Source: Diplodia intermedia (lineage: Eukaryota > Ascomycota > Dothideomycetes > Botryosphaeriales > Botryosphaeriaceae). From it: a stretch of DNA of 64,000 nt. Positions 19,196-30,699 of this stretch are shown here, piece by piece. A program made the position numbers and the translations under genes. Position 1 is the first letter of the stretch. The number at the start of each line of letters is the position of its first letter. The stretch is taken from positions 96,100 through 160,099 of the forward strand of contig JAKEKT010000086.1 in assembly GCA_021495925.1 (NCBI GenBank), written 5' to 3'. The notes under the pieces were generated by a model, which saw only the letters and a list, made by a program, of their open reading frames with translations, did no database searches and was not told the DNA's origin.

Positions 19196-22100
19196 GTCTG
19201 CCGCAGAATCAGCGCAAAGGATGGCATTGAAGCCGCGCTCACTGGAGCTCTTAGATAGAACAATTCTCTTGGACAAACAGTCAGCAGTACCAGCCGCGCG
19301 CGGTCACTTCCGCTGCCCGTTGGCGGCAGCAGCTACCGCACAGCAGCGTCTGCTGTCCCAGACTCGTCGATAGCATCCAAACCGGCACCGTATCCGGTAT
19401 CCCAAGCTTCGCTGTGCTCACTCTGATCTCTCGTGACCTCGCCCACCCTCCTCCGTTGTGAAAATGTCACCGCGTGCCACCCACCCTGCCCACCCCGCCT
19501 GCCCACCCCGAGCGCGACCACCCACGTGCCCCACCCGCTCCACCCGCACCCCGGCCGCCACTTCCCCATCGGGCCTGGCGTGCGTCAACGTGATGCCTCG
19601 TGCGTTGCCGTGGCAGCTGGACACCGCGCGCTCGGGCCATGCTGCTCGCCCATATAAACCCGCCCGCTCCTCGACCTCCCTCTCCTCTCCAGCTCTCTTT
19701 GCCTTTTGGCTTAGATCAAGTGAAGTGTACTGTTCTGTTTGGTTTAATCTCTGAACTGCCCCTACGGGGGTCTTTCTTGATTAAACCAGTTTTTGGAAAC
19801 CGCCCTGGGGGCTCTTGGGCTCCGCCCGTTCCTCCAGGGCACGGTGTCGCCTCTATTGCACTGCCTGGGGCTGACGCGAACCTTGCCATCTTTTCGTTGT
19901 TTGCCTGGCCTTGCGCCGCGCTTCGAGGAAGAGAGTTTTTTTTTTCGCTGCGATGATCTGACCTGAGGCTGGTGAAGCTCGCTGGCCCGACATCGTGTGT
20001 TGCGCGTTGCCTCCAGCTCAGCGGAGCGCTTCCTTGAGGGGGTGTTCGTCGTTCTGGCGCTCGCGATGCGTGCCTTCGTGATGCGCCCTGGTGTTGCGCC
20101 CTGGTGTCGCGCCTGCTGGCCGCTGTCGCGCTCACCTAGGTCCGCGGCGCGTAGCCGTCGCGCGCGACAGCAGTCCCATCACTTGCGCAGGCGTTGGAGA
20201 CATGGCAAGCCCGCGCATCTTCCGACTCTAATCTGACTCCGTGGGCGTGCGCGCCGCTCGTTGCTGCTCTTCCGGCAGGTTGCGTGCGCCCAAGGCGATC
20301 TGGCGGCGGACGGTCATCCGCACGTTGCGCTGTCCGCTCACGACTCGATCTGGATAGCCCGTCTCACCCCCCAAGCGTACCCTCACGAGCACCTGAACGT
20401 CTGCAGCGGTGGCTGCGCTATCATCACAGGCTCCTGGTATGTCGCTCTGTTGCGACAGTGCTTCTGGCTGGCTTGGTGTGAGCGTGGGCGCCCGACTCTC
20501 TTCGGCTTGCGTTCCAGCGCGCTGAGTCTGCCTCACTCTCAGCAACTCGATCAGCTTCGCAGGTGCGCTTGGTGATCGAGATGGGCGACACCAGAATCCG
20601 GTCTCAGCCCCGGCGCCTGGCAGCACTGATGATACATTCGACGCCCGGCGCCCTCCATGATCATTTGAAACTCCACAGGTAAGCCCACGACACCCAGTCC
20701 ACAAGGGAACCCTTGACTCCAGGAATTGAGACCACGATTCGGAAACGGTTGCGCCAGACTCCATGTTCACGAACAATGCTGCGACAAAGCTCTGCGTCCG
20801 AAAAGCCTAGCATTCGCGACTGCCTCCAAGCCGAGCGCCACCCAGAACAATGACGGCGGTTCTATCTTCCCGCACGATTTGCCAGGAGACCGAAAGCCCG
20901 AGCGGAGCTCCTCGCGATTCTTCGTACTCAGATTCGCGCTGGATCCCGCGCTTCCGCCAGCCTCAAACCGCACAATACCGTCGAGCCGATACCAATGACA
21001 GCGCTTTTGGGCAGGGAGATCAAGCTTACAACCCTGGCCGCTGCCGATGCCGCCGCCGATGCCACCGCCACTGTGATACTGGGACAACTTGCCGCGACAG
21101 ATGCGTCGGGAGGAGGAACGTGGAGGCTACGCATGCCGACGGTTCATGACGCTCCTGCTGCCACCCTCTTCTCGCTGTCCGACCCCCTCCTCGGTGTAGT
21201 ACTAACAGTACCTCCCATACTGTCATTGAAGCAATTCCGTCATGCTGCTTGCTGCCTGACACCGTCTCTACCACCGGCCGAGGTGCAGAACTGGCCACGG
21301 CCGCCGATCTGCCCACCGCATACCTGTCGCAGTAAGACAACCACAACGCGAGCTCGACAGGATGCTTGAGGATTCAAAAATATGAACAGGAAGGCCATGT
21401 AAGGGCCGTTACGTTGTCTGACGGAGAAGCTGATCTCACGAGGTAAAACATGAACTGGATTGGTGGACTGGTCTGGTCCTACGAACGACACAATTTCCAT
21501 GGACAAGGCACTCGGGAAAAAGGGCTACAAAGAATCGATAGGTGTTCCAGAAGTCTATTAACTGTGGTCTGCAGAGCTTGAAGCCCGAAACGAACCTCAC
21601 GGATACAAAATGCACCCACAGTTTTGGCCCAGAGTTGCGACCTTACTCGCGGTTTCATGTCACCATGTATGTTTCTCCCAAGAAAACGGGGGATTTGAGA
21701 TGCCAGCAGAGGTACATGTGGATTTTCCAGCATTCGCCCTTGTCTGCGGCAGTTCAAGGCTCAGTGAGTGGAACTACTGCGGTTTTACACGAAGGATATC
21801 GGATTCCGCGCCACATGGGGCGAGAATGCCACCACACGGACGAGCTACTCCTTCTGAGCCGATTGTGATGGCTTGCCAGGCTCTTCATCTTCCATAATAT
21901 ACGATACCTTGTTCCTCCAGAAAATGGTCCTCCGGAGCCTTTTTGAAGGAAGGCAGGATCGAGACTGACCACGATAATGGCAAATGGGTACGACCGTGGG
22001 CGTGATACGATTTGGCTAGGTAAGGTAACCTCTGTTGATTCTCCCTGATTCGTAGGCAGCATGATATGAGCATCGTATGCGATTTAGTTTACACCGTTTG

Positions 22101-24384
22101 GTGATGTGTGTTACAGCAAGTCATTTGTCGTTTGTGAACGGATGTGATTCGGTCTTCTGCCATCATATTGAGAAAAGCTGACGACTTCAGTCGGTCTTTG
22201 AAAAAAGCTTACTCGAGCGAGAGACAGATCCTGCCGCTTCTGAATGACTTACAAGCTCGCCGAAGTGGTGCACAAGAGCGCCTATAGGATTTTCTTTCCC
22301 TCAAGCCCCCTGTCTGCTTGACCACCTCTCTGCCTCTGTGACTCTGTTGAAATTCAATATATCCATTTGGGTGGGGGTACGGAGTCTTTCAATGGATATC
22401 AGTCTCCATGAGTAGCGGGCAAATATGTTTCTTCTGGCGGCGTAGCGGATCCATTGACCAGAGGGTCTTGCTTACCGCCCTTCGCGCACTTTGCTGCCAC
22501 CTGCGTCGGTACGGTCTCTATCTCCACTTGCGTCATTTTGAGTGCTGGGTTCAGCAGCAGGGCCGGCCGACAAGGCGTCTGACCAACTGACGTTCTCGCT
22601 GGCAGGCGGCAAACGACTTCTGCCTGCCGCGTCGCAGAGTCCGCAGCAATGACTTGGATCTTGAGGCCAGGGTTGGCAAGCCAACTGCACGAAAGCCCGA
22701 GAGCGTCGTGTCCCGCGTAGTCTTTGTCTACGGGAAGGGCTTACTGTACACGGACAGTATGAGACACCCAGGGCTGCAGGCCTCCCTTCTACCGTTCAAA
22801 CGTGTAGTGTCTGCCCATTTTCTACCACAGAAGCTCCGCACGTTGGTAGGCACGGCACCTCTGTAGAATTGGTCCTTCGCGGGTTGTGTTTCGAGGATGG
22901 AAGCTCGAGGTTGCGGCGATTCGGGGGTGGCCTTCGACTGTTGAGGAAAGCGAAGAGCAAGGAGCTTCTGTCGCTAATCGGCGACGGGAGGAAGGAGAGC
23001 ATCGAAGCTCGTGAGGTATCTTGGACTAGCTTGCTTGAGGAGGCAGAGCGAGTGTTGAAATCTGCTGACCATGTTATTCTGTTACCGGGGATTCGGGACA
23101 AGGCAACGGAAAACCCTTGCAGCTAAGGAGCTGGCGGAGGGATATCCAGCTGCCCTGCTCGTCAATGCGTCTGGTCGCAAACGGGGAGGAAGCTCACCAG
23201 CAGCTGTGCAGACCATGAAGTGCAGGCACCGGTGGCGCAATTGCTTGTACCAAGCGGATTCGATCAGCCAAGAGGGTAAATGTGGCGTCCGACATATTCG
23301 TGGGTTCGATGGGCAGATAGCACTGGGGTGGGAGGAAAGATTCTTGGGAAGCTGGCTTACCACGCTTTCAACGCCCGAGAACACAGGAACTTATCGCGTG
23401 CAGACACCGGTCCGGCATTGAGCGGGCTCATACCAGATCAATAGCGCTGACGCGATAAGGGCAGATCTGAGGGACTGCACGCCGCGCAGTCTACGCCTAG
23501 AGTCCAAATCGAGCGCCGCTTGTCCAAACTTGATTCCTGGTGTCAGCCTGTGTCTCGCCGGTGAAGCGCTGTTCGGGATTTGTCGTGGTGGCGAAAGATG
23601 CCGGCGGGGACGCGTTGGCGCTCGTCCTCGCGTCGTCGAAGCGACACTTCACTTCCTCTTCGCTTTCAGGCGACCCTAATCCCCAACCCCACTGCAAATC
23701 GCGCCTTGCCAACTCAACTCGTCAATGGTGCTGCTCGGCAGCTACGATGCCATTCCTGCTGCAACCCTACTCCAGCCTTTCCGCGTACCTCCCCAGTCGA
23801 GACATGGCGCTTTGCGCCTTGCAAAACGTTCCGGCCCGAGATGCACTCAAGCGCCGCTGCTGAGCAGGTACGTCAGATCTCCAAGCCTCGCACGAATTTT
23901 CCACCATCAGTGTGCGCTATCGTGTCTGGCTGGCTGGGCCGCCAAATTTTCTTCCGGGTGGACTGTTATACTTCCTGCTCGAAGCCGTCCGCCGCAAGCT
24001 CTGTGGAGCTACCTCTTGGACAGGTAGCGCTGTCTTCGCGCTGGAACGACTGAGAGCCTCTAAGACGCTTTCTTGACCACCTTCAGGCGCCCACCCCCTT
24101 CGTCACGCTGGCTGGCCCTCCCTGATTCGGTCAGGTCAAGAAGGACAATAGCTGACGGAACACCACACTGTCCAGGACTCCAGATCTTGCCCTCCGCACA
24201 GAATCTGCAATAATGGATCAGCCCGAGGCCTCCCGCACTGTCCCTCCACACACATTCCGGAAAGGCGGCTCAAGCCCAGCCCGCGCAGACGCAGTTTGCC
24301 TCCTCCCCCCTTACAGCCACACCTGGTTCACAATGCTTTATCGCCTGTCATCCGCTCGCCAAGCTCACTGCACGACTCTTCAAC
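19196..24384. other. Long gene-poor stretch
   Basis: Over 5 kb with only short, overlapping frames on both strands. Candidate fragments include a plus-strand segment at 22869-23126 (KESIEAREVSWTSLLEEAER) that changes frame near 23100 into QRKTLAAKELAEGYPAALLV, and minus-strand frames at 20228-21087. None could be tied to a family or joined with convincing splice sites. No tRNA, rRNA or transposon ends were recognised. The region may be decayed coding sequence. Confidence 0.4.
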
Positions 24385-24657
24385 ATGGATATGGAATGCA
24401 CTGCTTCAGACGCCTTGCACAAGGAAGAGACGAACAACACTGGTACCCCGATTGTGCCTCGCCAGCGGTTCGCCTACAAGCCCACGGACACGGTGTCCTG
24501 CCTCATTGTTGCCATTCTTCAGAGTTACATCGCCACTTTCGATTTCAGCATCGATGCTCTCCAAGCCAATGGTTGCTCCTGTCTTACTGCATCGAACGAC
24601 ACGAGAGCTACGTGGCTCAGAGAGCTCATTCACTTCCTCGAGACACCGGCCATGTAG
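24385..24657 (+). CDS. Possible small protein, 90 aa
   Basis: ATG 24385 opens MDMECTASDALHKEE and the frame continues through QRFAYKPTDTVSCLIVAILQ to LRELIHFLETPAM. Composition looks natural, unlike the Ser/Arg/His-rich overlapping frames. It may be a complete small protein or an internal exon of a decayed gene. No family recognised. Confidence 0.35.
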   Translation: MDMECTASDALHKEETNNTGTPIVPRQRFAYKPTDTVSCLIVAILQSYIATFDFSIDALQANGCSCLTASNDTRATWLRELIHFLETPAM

Positions 24658-25178
24658 CGCATTCTTGCATTTCAAGACCTTCGCCCCACATAACTACGCT
24701 CGAAGCCATCCCATCGCCCCTTCGTGGGGTATTTTCGGCTATGCTTGCAGTCATTCTCTTCACCGTTGACAATATAAGCTCGATCAAAACAATGCGGACG
24801 ACCATGAGGTCAGTCAATGGAGGAGACCGATCTACGGTCCACGCAGACAGTAGCTATCGCCACGGAGAGGGGATATCCAGCCCCTGGCGCAGCTGTTTTC
24901 GCCCTCGCAGGCCCCGCCGCAGCAAAACCCTCCATAGCAAAGCTTGCCACAACAGCCCGCGAGGCAGGCAGCAGGCGCCTTTGAGTATTCATTCCCTCAA
25001 CTTTAACGACAAGACCACGCCAGCAGCCAGTGGGGAAGCGAGCCTACTTGGTCTCCGCTCACGCGCTCTCCCCGAAAAGCTGATGTTGCAGAACAATGAT
25101 CGCTGGTCTCGCTTAGCTGCATGCTCAAGTCTATCAAGGCACAACACTGGTCATCCGCGGTGGATCAGTTCAGTCAGA

Positions 25179-25463
25179 ATGGGCGACCCCGGTTACAAGT
25201 GCGCTGAGGTCGATCCTGTGAGTCGAAGAAGGTCCTTGTTCAATGCAATCTTACTGACCCTTTGAATTCAGATCCATCGCCTGCCTTTTCGAAAAGATGT
25301 CCCGCCATCTTACTTCGAGAGGCTGGCAAAGGTACAGAGAGCGTATGCTCTTTTACGATATGCTTTGCCTCCCCTCTCTGCTCCATCACGATTTCAAACG
25401 ATACACCACCAGGAGAATGTATGCAAGTTATCACTGTTGCATCGAGCGAGAGTACGAGCGTGA
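25179..25463 (+). CDS. Possible small spliced gene, 76 aa
   Basis: Model join(25179..25217, 25272..25463). The 54-nt intron has a GTGAGT donor, a TACTGAC branch and an AATTCAG acceptor, all strong consensus matches. The exons give 13 + 64 codons including stop: MGDPGYKCAEVDP joined to IHRLPFRKDVPPSYFERLAK. The natural composition and canonical splice signals argue for an expressed gene or a well-preserved fragment. The true gene may be longer in either direction. No family recognised. Confidence 0.4.
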
Positions 25464-25766
25464 CCGCAGCCGCTCTCATTCTTGCCCACGTTGGCATGCG
25501 AGACCGCAGAGCGAGAGACATCCGCCTCCGATCTTTCAGCCCGGGACGGACGAATTTCTGCCCAACGCGAGCACGATAAAAAGAAAACAGATAAGTACAA
25601 GAAGACTGACGCAAACTTCCTCACCAGAAGCGAGCTCCGCCGCATCAGCCGAGCCAGGCACAGTCATGCGGAATGACTACTGGAGCTTCGCCTAGGATAT
25701 TCCCGCTGTGGTCAATCAGCCGCTCTCAAGGAATGATAACTTGGGTAGATACAGCGGGTAAAGACA

Positions 25767-26260
25767 ATGAGGTCTACAATGGATGTACGACAGGGAGTGG
25801 TTTGGTGTCAAGATCTACCAATATTCGAAACATGGGTATCATTACATGCGGCTACATTGGCCCGATGCAGCAAAGGCAAAGAAAGCCACCCACATCTAGA
25901 TCTTACCCTTGTCTTCGAGGGTGAAGAGAGCATTAACGTCCTTCAACCGTGGCCGGACAACCTGAAGACAGAGCCTGACAGGACTCAAGTTCAGGCCCTA
26001 CAGCGCATGCTTACGAAGAAGTGCGCGATCATCCAGGAACCTCACTGAACTGGCAAGACTCACGCGTGCGTGATCTTTCTCAAGGCCTTACTCAACATGG
26101 AGCAAGATTTTGATGCACCCATCATTGTCGCTTGCCAGACGAACCACGCCCTGGATCAGCTCATGCGCCACGTTGCAGTCTTCGAGCCAAACTTTGCACG
26201 TCTGGGTGGTCGCTCGCGAGATGAAGATGTCAACCAGAACTCGAAGACTTCTTGAAATTC
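25767..26260 (+). pseudogene. NFX1/ZNFX1-type superfamily 1 helicase fragment, inactivated
   Basis: One frame reads EPDRTQVQALQRMLTKKCAI, then a Walker A region, then FLKALLNMEQDF, then APIIVACQTNHALDQLMRHV and FEPNFARLGGRSRDEDV. This is the Q-motif/motif I/motif Ia order of NFX1-like SF1 RNA helicases. The Walker A is destroyed: IIQEPH, a TGA stop (26046-26048), then TGKT, where the family has IIQGPPGTGKT. After about 26240 the frame shifts (a following frame reads RTRRLLEIP, where the family has KKRTLFEI). Only about 160 codons of a normally very large protein remain. Confidence 0.6.
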
Positions 26261-28247
26261 CGCACTGATGCGCAGAATACATCCATAGTTATGATTAGTC
26301 AATGTATGATTGTAAACCTTGGGCCGCTGGCCATTCGATATTATCCTGTGACTGACACGAAACTTCGGAACTCGACGAGGCGAACGATGGCCTAGACGAC
26401 ATGTCGAGGTTGGGAGACAATCCCACTGCTGTAGAAGAAAATTTCGCGCTGACGTGGTACATCAGGATCTTCATATCGCAACACCAGAGTCGTCCCACTC
26501 TCTCACCTCACTATTTTGACCGCCATGGCTTTACACCCAGTCATCTTCCAGTCGATCAGCCACCTCGCTACTTGAGACGGTAGGCGAATATAACATCCGG
26601 ACGCATAAGTGCATGTTCAAGGCGCACATTTATGACCAGATCCTGTCTTCAACGATCCACGTAAGGACAGTGTACCGACCTCGGCGAGCTCACATCTTCT
26701 GTCACCTACAGGGACCCTCCTCATCGGATTCATTACCTACCCTGTTGCTTTTCGCGCATGATAAAGCGTACAAGGAAGACCCTTGGGTTGCCCGGGGAAT
26801 CTGGAGCCTGGAGTCCCGTGATGAGTCGTCAGCAAAGCCAAGATTCTGACGAATCATCTCGTTTCTTCAACGACTTCCGAGCTCTCTCATTGACGTTCTT
26901 CTTCAGCCAAATGGGACTCCTGGCGCTTGATCTCCGCTCACGACCTGCTTTGGCAGATCCAGATCTCTTCCTCTTGCATTCTATGGATACCTGCGATATC
27001 ATACTCGGAATCTTCGCCCATTATTGTCGCCGACGATTTCCTTTACCACATCCAGGTTCCTTGCTCTTCCTCATCGTCGGTCATCCACGTTAGTTTATCC
27101 AGATTTCTCACTTTTTTTGAGCCAGCCCACAAGTGCGCAGCTTTCCGCCATGTCGGTCCACCATGATTCAGACAATAAACACATCACCGCGCGCGTCGCC
27201 TCCCCTTCAGGATACTCGGCGGCCTTCAAGCACAGTAACCTCGAGTACGTTGCTGACAGGACAGCCGCATATCAGAGGTACGCCGTTTCTGAAACGTCTC
27301 CTAGCTTCAGCTTACCCGATCCTTGCTCTTCCTCGTCAAGCTTCTATACACTACTGACACGCCGTTTTGAAACCCCTTCCTTGACTTCATTCGTTGCTGA
27401 CTCTCTACGCAAGCCCATCGCTCTTCCTCACCAGACCTGCGCACGAAGCTTACACCATAACATCGGATTCTCCGATTGGCACCCTACGACACTTGACAAT
27501 GCATGGTCAATGTTGGAGGCAGATCAACATGCGAGCATTCCAGAGAGTCACCGGCCACCTTCTGTCATCATTGACAGCAGATTAATGATGCTGTACCGCG
27601 GCAAATCAAGTATGTCACAACCTCGGAAGGTCCCCAGACAGTCTTCTCCGGTCAACGGTCCGGTCTCTTCCGCATGTCGCCGCAAACTTCGTCGTGCAGG
27701 TGGTAATCGCAAATTCCAAGCGCTTGCATTTTTCACGCTCTCACAACTCCCAAGCCTTTTCGAATTCCGAGTTCCCACGAGCCTACGCGTCCCACATTTT
27801 TCACAGCCTCCAAGCTCTTGGGAACTCCAGGCTTCCATGGACTCCCAGCTCCTACGGTCTCAAGCTCGAACGAACCGGTCCCAAGCTCTTACGAATCTCG
27901 CGCCCTTTCGCCACTTCCTCAACCCGAGAGCCTCATCTCTGAACCCATGTACACCAAGCTCTTTCGATGGCCCCGGGTCTCAGCATACGATGTGTACTCC
28001 TTCCAAGCCCCATGTTCTTCCGGATCTCCAGCTCTTTCGCCATCATCGCTTACCGGGATGCCTTCCTTGCGGTATTCTTTGTCTTCCAGCTCTTATACCA
28101 CACCACCACGAGGCAACATCCACATCACACAAAGGAGGCCCTGGCACAGCATATTCCGCCGTCTTCCACGCAACGGCGCTCTCGAGAGGTCCGCTATTTC
28201 TTCTTAAGCGTTACCTGCAAGTTTTTCTTCCATCAACAAGAAACACA
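26261..28247. other. Gene-poor stretch between helicase relic and tRNA
   Basis: A 412-codon plus-strand frame (27024-28262) is Ser/Pro/His-rich, has no recognisable domain and runs into the tRNA 5' half. It is treated as non-coding. Short CAAGCTCTT-type repeats occur between about 27760 and 27970. Confidence 0.35.
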
Positions 28248-28372
28248 GGGTCTGTGGTTTAGTGGTATAATACTCCCTTAGCATGGGAGTGGTCCGGGGT
28301 TCGGTAAGTCGCTTCCAAGTTCGAATCCTCTGAACATCATTCTAACGTCCAACAAGATTCCCCGCGGATCCA
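28248..28372 (+). tRNA. tRNA-Ala(AGC) interrupted in the T-loop by a 53-nt insert
   Basis: Removing 28304-28356 gives a complete tRNA. The acceptor stem GGGTCTG pairs with CGGATCC (two G-T pairs) and the discriminator is A. The D-arm is GTTT AGTGGTA TAAT. The anticodon arm is CTCCC TTAGCAT GGGAG with anticodon AGC. The variable loop is TGGTC, and the T-arm is CGGGG TTCGATT CCCCG. With the insert in place the T-arm and acceptor stem still pair but the T-loop is split after position 57. The A-box TGGTTTAGTGG is intact; the native B-box is split by the insert. A run of 11 T follows at 28404. Eukaryotic tRNA introns normally lie between positions 37 and 38, so this location is abnormal. It could be a functional gene with an unusual intron or a disabled copy. 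Confidence 0.8.
28304..28356 (+). other. Intron-like insert in the tRNA T-loop
   Basis: 53 nt starting GTAAGT and ending AACAAG, with TCTAAC (28341-28346) about 10 nt before the 3' end. These match fungal spliceosomal intron signals in sequence and spacing. The insert carries AGTTCGAATCC at 28318-28328, a good pol III B-box, and resembles a degraded tRNA 3' half (T-arm then CTGAACATCA). Confidence 0.65.
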
Positions 28373-28472
28373 ACAGTAGCTGGTTCAATTCCGGTATTAT
28401 GTCTTTTTTTTTTTGTTCAACGCTGGTCCAGAGTTCGATTCCCTGCAAATCCAATGGTCCTGGTTTGAGTCC
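28318..28472 (+). repeat. Cluster of T-arm/B-box-like repeats
   Basis: B-box-like motifs (GTTCRANTCC type) start at 28318, 28382, 28432 and 28462. The segments starting at 28356 (GATTCCCCGCGGATCCAA) and 28438 (GATTCCCTGCAAATCCAA) align, and each is followed by a second T-arm-like element. This suggests repeated duplication of a tRNA 3' half. Confidence 0.6.
28404..28414 (+). terminator. Pol III-type oligo-T terminator
   Basis: Eleven consecutive T residues begin 31 nt after the tRNA discriminator base. A run of this length is a strong RNA polymerase III stop signal and fits transcription through the interrupted tRNA. Confidence 0.65.
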
Positions 28473-28479
28473 GAGGTTA

Positions 28480-30699
28480 TACCTTTCGTTTTGCCTTCGT
28501 CCGGGATGTGTTGAGAGAGGTTGTGGTGGTGTTGAGTTTTTTTTATTTTTTTTTCTCTCGTTCATGGATTTCCCACCACCCCCAGGACAGAGCGGACCGT
28601 CAGAATGGGGATGCCTGAAGGTCTGGACACGGTGGCTTTTTGACGGGCCGAAAGGTTTGGTGGTGGTGCGGAAAAAAAAAAAAGTTTCGCCGCACGTGGC
28701 AGGCATTGCCGCAGAGCCGCAACAGCCGCAGAGCCGCAACACCGGAAATCTCCCGACTGCCGAAATCGATTCGGCCCGCTCCACGCAGCAGCAGCACCGC
28801 TGGGGAAATTGCTGCCGCAGTAGTGTACCGCAGCGGGTGACAGAAGGTTTAAGCCCTTTGAACTGGCCGGAGACGATGCATTCTTCTCACATGGGTAGTT
28901 GATTTTTACATCGTCTAGACGAAAATTGCGTGTATTCAAAACTCGCATTTACGCCTGGACACTGTATTCAACTACTCACATGGACAGGATGTAGTATCTG
29001 TGTGAGGTAGATGCGGGCGGGCCGATTTCTTTCCGCTGTGGTACATTCACGGAATCCCAGGCCCCTTGGAATGGAATGTGGTGAGCGCTTTGGCCTTCAG
29101 CCGAGGTTGACTCGGAAATTCGCCTGGAAGGAGTTGCGCTTGATAGCCATCCCATCGACCATGGTGGATGTAGCGCGCGGCAAAAGCAAATGGTCCGGAT
29201 CGGACTCGACGAGAAATAAACCTGGCCTCCGGACAATTCGAGGGTTGGCAGAGGTGGCTCCGAGAGGACAATGGCCCGGTTGCATCTCCGCACGCAAAGG
29301 AAGAAGGCAGAAGCGGCTAGGTCCAGAGGCCACAAACGGGACAAAGAAGAGGGAACGAAGAGACGTTGAAGGGCAGAACCCTTCAATCAAACGCATTGAC
29401 TAGTACGCATCTCTAGGAAAAGCCGTAGCGCCAAAGTGGCTCTTGTTGCAAGACCCAACTTGGACACACGGAATGGTAAAGTACGGAGACGGCATGGAAA
29501 TGGAAGACAGTGAGCTGTCCGCTTTGAAGAGAGACAGAAAGACGGCGGTAGCTGGGACTGCCGACTTTAACAGAGGCCATCATGCATGAGAACAGGACAA
29601 GTCCGGAGCAAAGGACAACGAGACTCGGACTGGGTTGGGCCGAGCAAGCCCCGAGACCTGAGGAAAGATCTTGAGGATGGCTGAGGCGTGAGGAGAGGAA
29701 GAGCTCGGAAAAGTTGAACAATGGCCGAGCAGATCAACAAGTCAGGAAGTTTGGAACGGCATGCAGAAGATGATGGCAAGGAACGATCTGACCGTTTCTC
29801 CGGTGAAATAGAATGGAGAGTCGGGCATCTCATGCTGGAGAGGTCGCTTCCCGGAACCGAAATTGGAGAATTCACTGAGGCCGCAAGCACCGCCAGATTA
29901 TCCAGAGGTATGGCACATCATGACAGACCATTCCTACGGCGGGAGAAGAGAATAGACACGCCGGGACAGTCTCCGGGGCAGCGTCGACGCCTACGTCCTA
30001 ACAGGGTGGTCGAAAAGTGCATTCTCTCAACTCACTCCCACAGCCGGGACGTGTTTCAATGCACAGCGGGTGGCCATCTCCGTTCTCTCTGCAGTCCTCT
30101 TGCGTTCCACCATGACGCCCAAACGACGTGCCGCGTGGCAGCTTCCCCGGTATCCGAAATCGGTCAAGGCCGGTGTCATCGAGACCGCGGTCCAAAAGCG
30201 CACACCGAATTGTAGTACCCCTGTCAGAACGCGCCGCATCGCACACGGCGGACTGCACCGGTTCGGTCACGGCGGAATGCCTCAAAACGACACCGTCCGA
30301 AAAACTCTCGGCGGGCGTGGCGCCGTGGATGCCCCATTCGATTGGTCAACGCCCCGCTGTGACTTCCCCGAGCTCGTGTTCATGGCGCAACCCGTCAGGG
30401 ATTATGATGGCATTGGTTTACTGCTGGCTGAGACGCCTGAGTCGTAACGTTGCCACGCGGACACAATGACGGGTCTCCGCGGTTCCCGGCATCGACATCC
30501 TTCTGGAAAAAGGTGGTTGATTGCTGATGTTTCCATCATGCTGTTGCATGAGCACACATTGGAAGAGGATGGAAGCGGTCAATCGAAACCAGACACCGGC
30601 GATTGGGTCAGCCGGAGCCGTCCGCATACACGGGGCCCTCTTCGGAACAATCCTCCCTCTCTACTAGCTGCGGTGTCCATCCCCGGCCCTTGTTCCGCC
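28480..30699. other. Gene-poor stretch
   Basis: Overlapping short frames on both strands without family motifs. T-rich and A-rich runs occur near 28535-28555 and 28672-28682, and a short CCGCAGAGCCGCAACA duplication near 28710-28745. Minus-strand frames near 29000-29900 and a 164-codon plus frame at 29721 have no supporting features. Confidence 0.4.

Noticed and set aside
19795..19845. GC-rich inverted repeat (GCCCTGGGG ... CTCCAGGGC)
   Set aside because: Short stem with a mismatch in GC-rich DNA; no associated gene end or RNA feature.
24213..25265. A 350-codon plus-strand open frame
   Set aside because: Arg/His/Ser-rich composition typical of a shadow frame. The more natural frames at 24385-24657 and the spliced model at 25179-25463 are in other frames.
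27024..28262. A 412-codon plus-strand open frame
   Set aside because: Ser/Pro/His-rich without any domain, overlapped by other open frames, contains short repeats and runs into the tRNA 5' half. Best explained as chance openness.
29721..30215. 164-codon plus-strand frame
   Set aside because: No motif; overlapping minus-strand frames are equally open, so coding status cannot be supported.
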